NCBI RefSeq assembly: GCF_000003815.2
Contig: NC_049993.1
Coordinates: 5,176,511 to 5,240,510, forward strand
Origin: Branchiostoma floridae
Lineage: Eukaryota > Chordata > Leptocardii > Amphioxiformes > Branchiostomatidae
Direction of reading: 5' to 3'
DNA length: 64,000 bases
The first letter of the stretch is position 1, and each line of letters opens with the position of its first letter. Positions 63,021 through 64,000 of the stretch are shown in pieces. Made by a program: the position numbers and the translations under genes. A model generated the notes under the pieces. It saw only the letters and a program-made list of their open reading frames with translations, was not told the DNA's origin and did no database searches.

Positions 63021-64000
63021 TACTGATTGTTTTGCAGGGAGGGGTTGTTACTTATTATATGACCAATAGGCTGTGCACACAGAAAGGGACAAAAGAAATT
63101 CTGACGTCAGAATAAATTTTCTCCTTGAAATTACTTTTACTTTCACTACTGTTAGTTTCACAGGACGAGTTGTAACTACAGTGCATTGACCTCCGATGTA
63201 CGCTAGTACACCTTTCTAGAACAACAAGTCAGTACGTGCAGACAGTTTCATAAAAAAAAAACCTTCGCGGCCAGTCTAGTATAGACTATGACATGTGACT
63301 GCTCACAGAAATGCAGTTCAAGCTTAAAAAACAGTTCAAAATGTTCAGTTAAAAGTTCATATGTTTAAGAAAAGTACAAATGTTCAAGAACTGATCAAAT
63401 GTTTAAAAGATAGAGTTCAGACATTATTTTCGGGGTAGTGTTTGACTGTCTGACGGCGTGCTGTCGGTGCCTTCGTCCGTTTTCCCGGGGTTGCCGGTTT
63501 CCGCCTACTGCTTCGAAATTCGGCGCCTTCCCTCCCTACAAAACTGGGAAGGCGTTATGAGCACTTTAAAACTATAAATCGATGAAGAAAGGCTGAAGAA
63601 GTCATAGCAGAAATTTTGGGGGGCGCACGGGATTTCTCTACGTCATCGCTTTACTTGTCACGCATACCATTGATACTTCCAGGTCGGGAAAAGTTTGGGG
63701 TTTTTTCATTTGACAAATTGGGGATGGTCCGGTCGCCCGGTCAAAAACTTTGGTTGATGTTTGTAACTGTTTTGTCCAACGATACAGACCTTTTTGTTTG
63801 TTTGTTTGAATTGCATACCCGGTAAACTGCCCCCCCCCCCCCCCCCCAAACACCAGGTTTGTATTTAAGAGTACAAGCTGCATATCCGGACTGATTTAAT
63901 TGACTAGCTCACACCGGGAACTCATCGGGATGGACTCTTGCCAACAACTGTGATGGGTTCTTTAACTTAACGTGCTTAAAGTAGGGCTCTCCTCCAATAC
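63021..64000. promoter_or_regulatory. Upstream region of tyrosinase
   Basis: No coding sequence supported. On the minus strand an ATATAATAA TATA-like element (63051-63059) and an ATTGG/CCAAT box (63063-63067) lie about 100 bases upstream of the ATG. Further out is a poly-C run at 63830-63847. The rest is unassigned. Confidence 0.45.
63292..63298 (-). promoter_or_regulatory. MITF-type E-box upstream of tyrosinase
   Basis: TCACATG on the minus strand (CATGTGA on plus), 341 bases upstream of the start codon. It matches the core of the M-box bound by MITF in vertebrate tyrosinase promoters. A 7-bp match is expected by chance every few kb. Confidence 0.35.

Noticed and set aside
63830-63847. Poly-C run as a structured regulatory element
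   Set aside because: A simple homopolymer near the window end with no paired G-rich tract or gene context.

Overview
The window looks like chordate nuclear DNA from an amphioxus (Branchiostoma), probably from a draft assembly because it has two N-gaps (885 and 100 N). Reasons: short vertebrate-like coding exons with GT/AG introns, vertebrate-type orthologues with protostome-like compactness, tRNA-derived SINEs ending in the 'ttgtgcccttgggaaaggca' body, many short inverted-repeat elements, and minisatellites sitting exactly on splice sites, which I recall being reported in amphioxus. The species call is inference; no database was searched.

Layout, left to right. 1-2.8 kb: 3' end of a RING-H2 ubiquitin ligase gene of the TTC3/DZIP3 type (+), with a SINE and a mariner derivative in its presumed 3' UTR intron. 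3.4-7.3 kb: inverted-repeat elements and a broken short-chain dehydrogenase fragment. 7.4-11.7 kb: a complete four-exon ankyrin-repeat gene (+). 13.6-21.6 kb: a CYP4-family cytochrome P450 (-), part lost in the N-gap. 22.9-43.6 kb: a complete kinesin-13 (KIF2) gene (+), 22 exons plus a cassette exon, head-to-head with the CYP4 gene. 47.0-50.2 kb: an AIG1/ADTRP-family multipass membrane protein (+), six exons. 52.5-53.6 kb: a small secreted ten-plus-cysteine protein resembling prokineticin (-). 54.6-58.5 kb: a CYP2-family P450 (-), seven exons. 59.5-63.0 kb: a tyrosinase (-), four exons with a C-terminal membrane anchor.

The genes are unrelated in function and each has its own promoter; there is no operon-like unit. 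All joined exon models given here keep frame across every junction, and the predicted lengths are 248 aa (ankyrin), 710 or 766 aa (KIF2), 249 aa (AIG1-like), 126 aa (prokineticin-like), 504 aa (CYP2) and 567 aa (tyrosinase).

The strongest unusual signal is a set of minisatellites built on exon-intron junctions. In KIF2, the end of exon 8 with its splice donor is repeated 14 times at 45 bp, and the end of exon 20 with its donor is repeated 13 times with (GT)n spacers. In CYP4 a splice acceptor region is repeated about three times, and in the ankyrin gene a 32-bp repeat runs right up to an acceptor. This offers many competing splice sites and, in the first repeats of each KIF2 array, in-frame protein extensions. 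Other points of note are two 30-nt microexons in KIF2 that each encode an RRSS motif, an Asp where AIG1 has its catalytic Thr, and a CYP2 exon relic lodged in the intron of the neighbouring gene.
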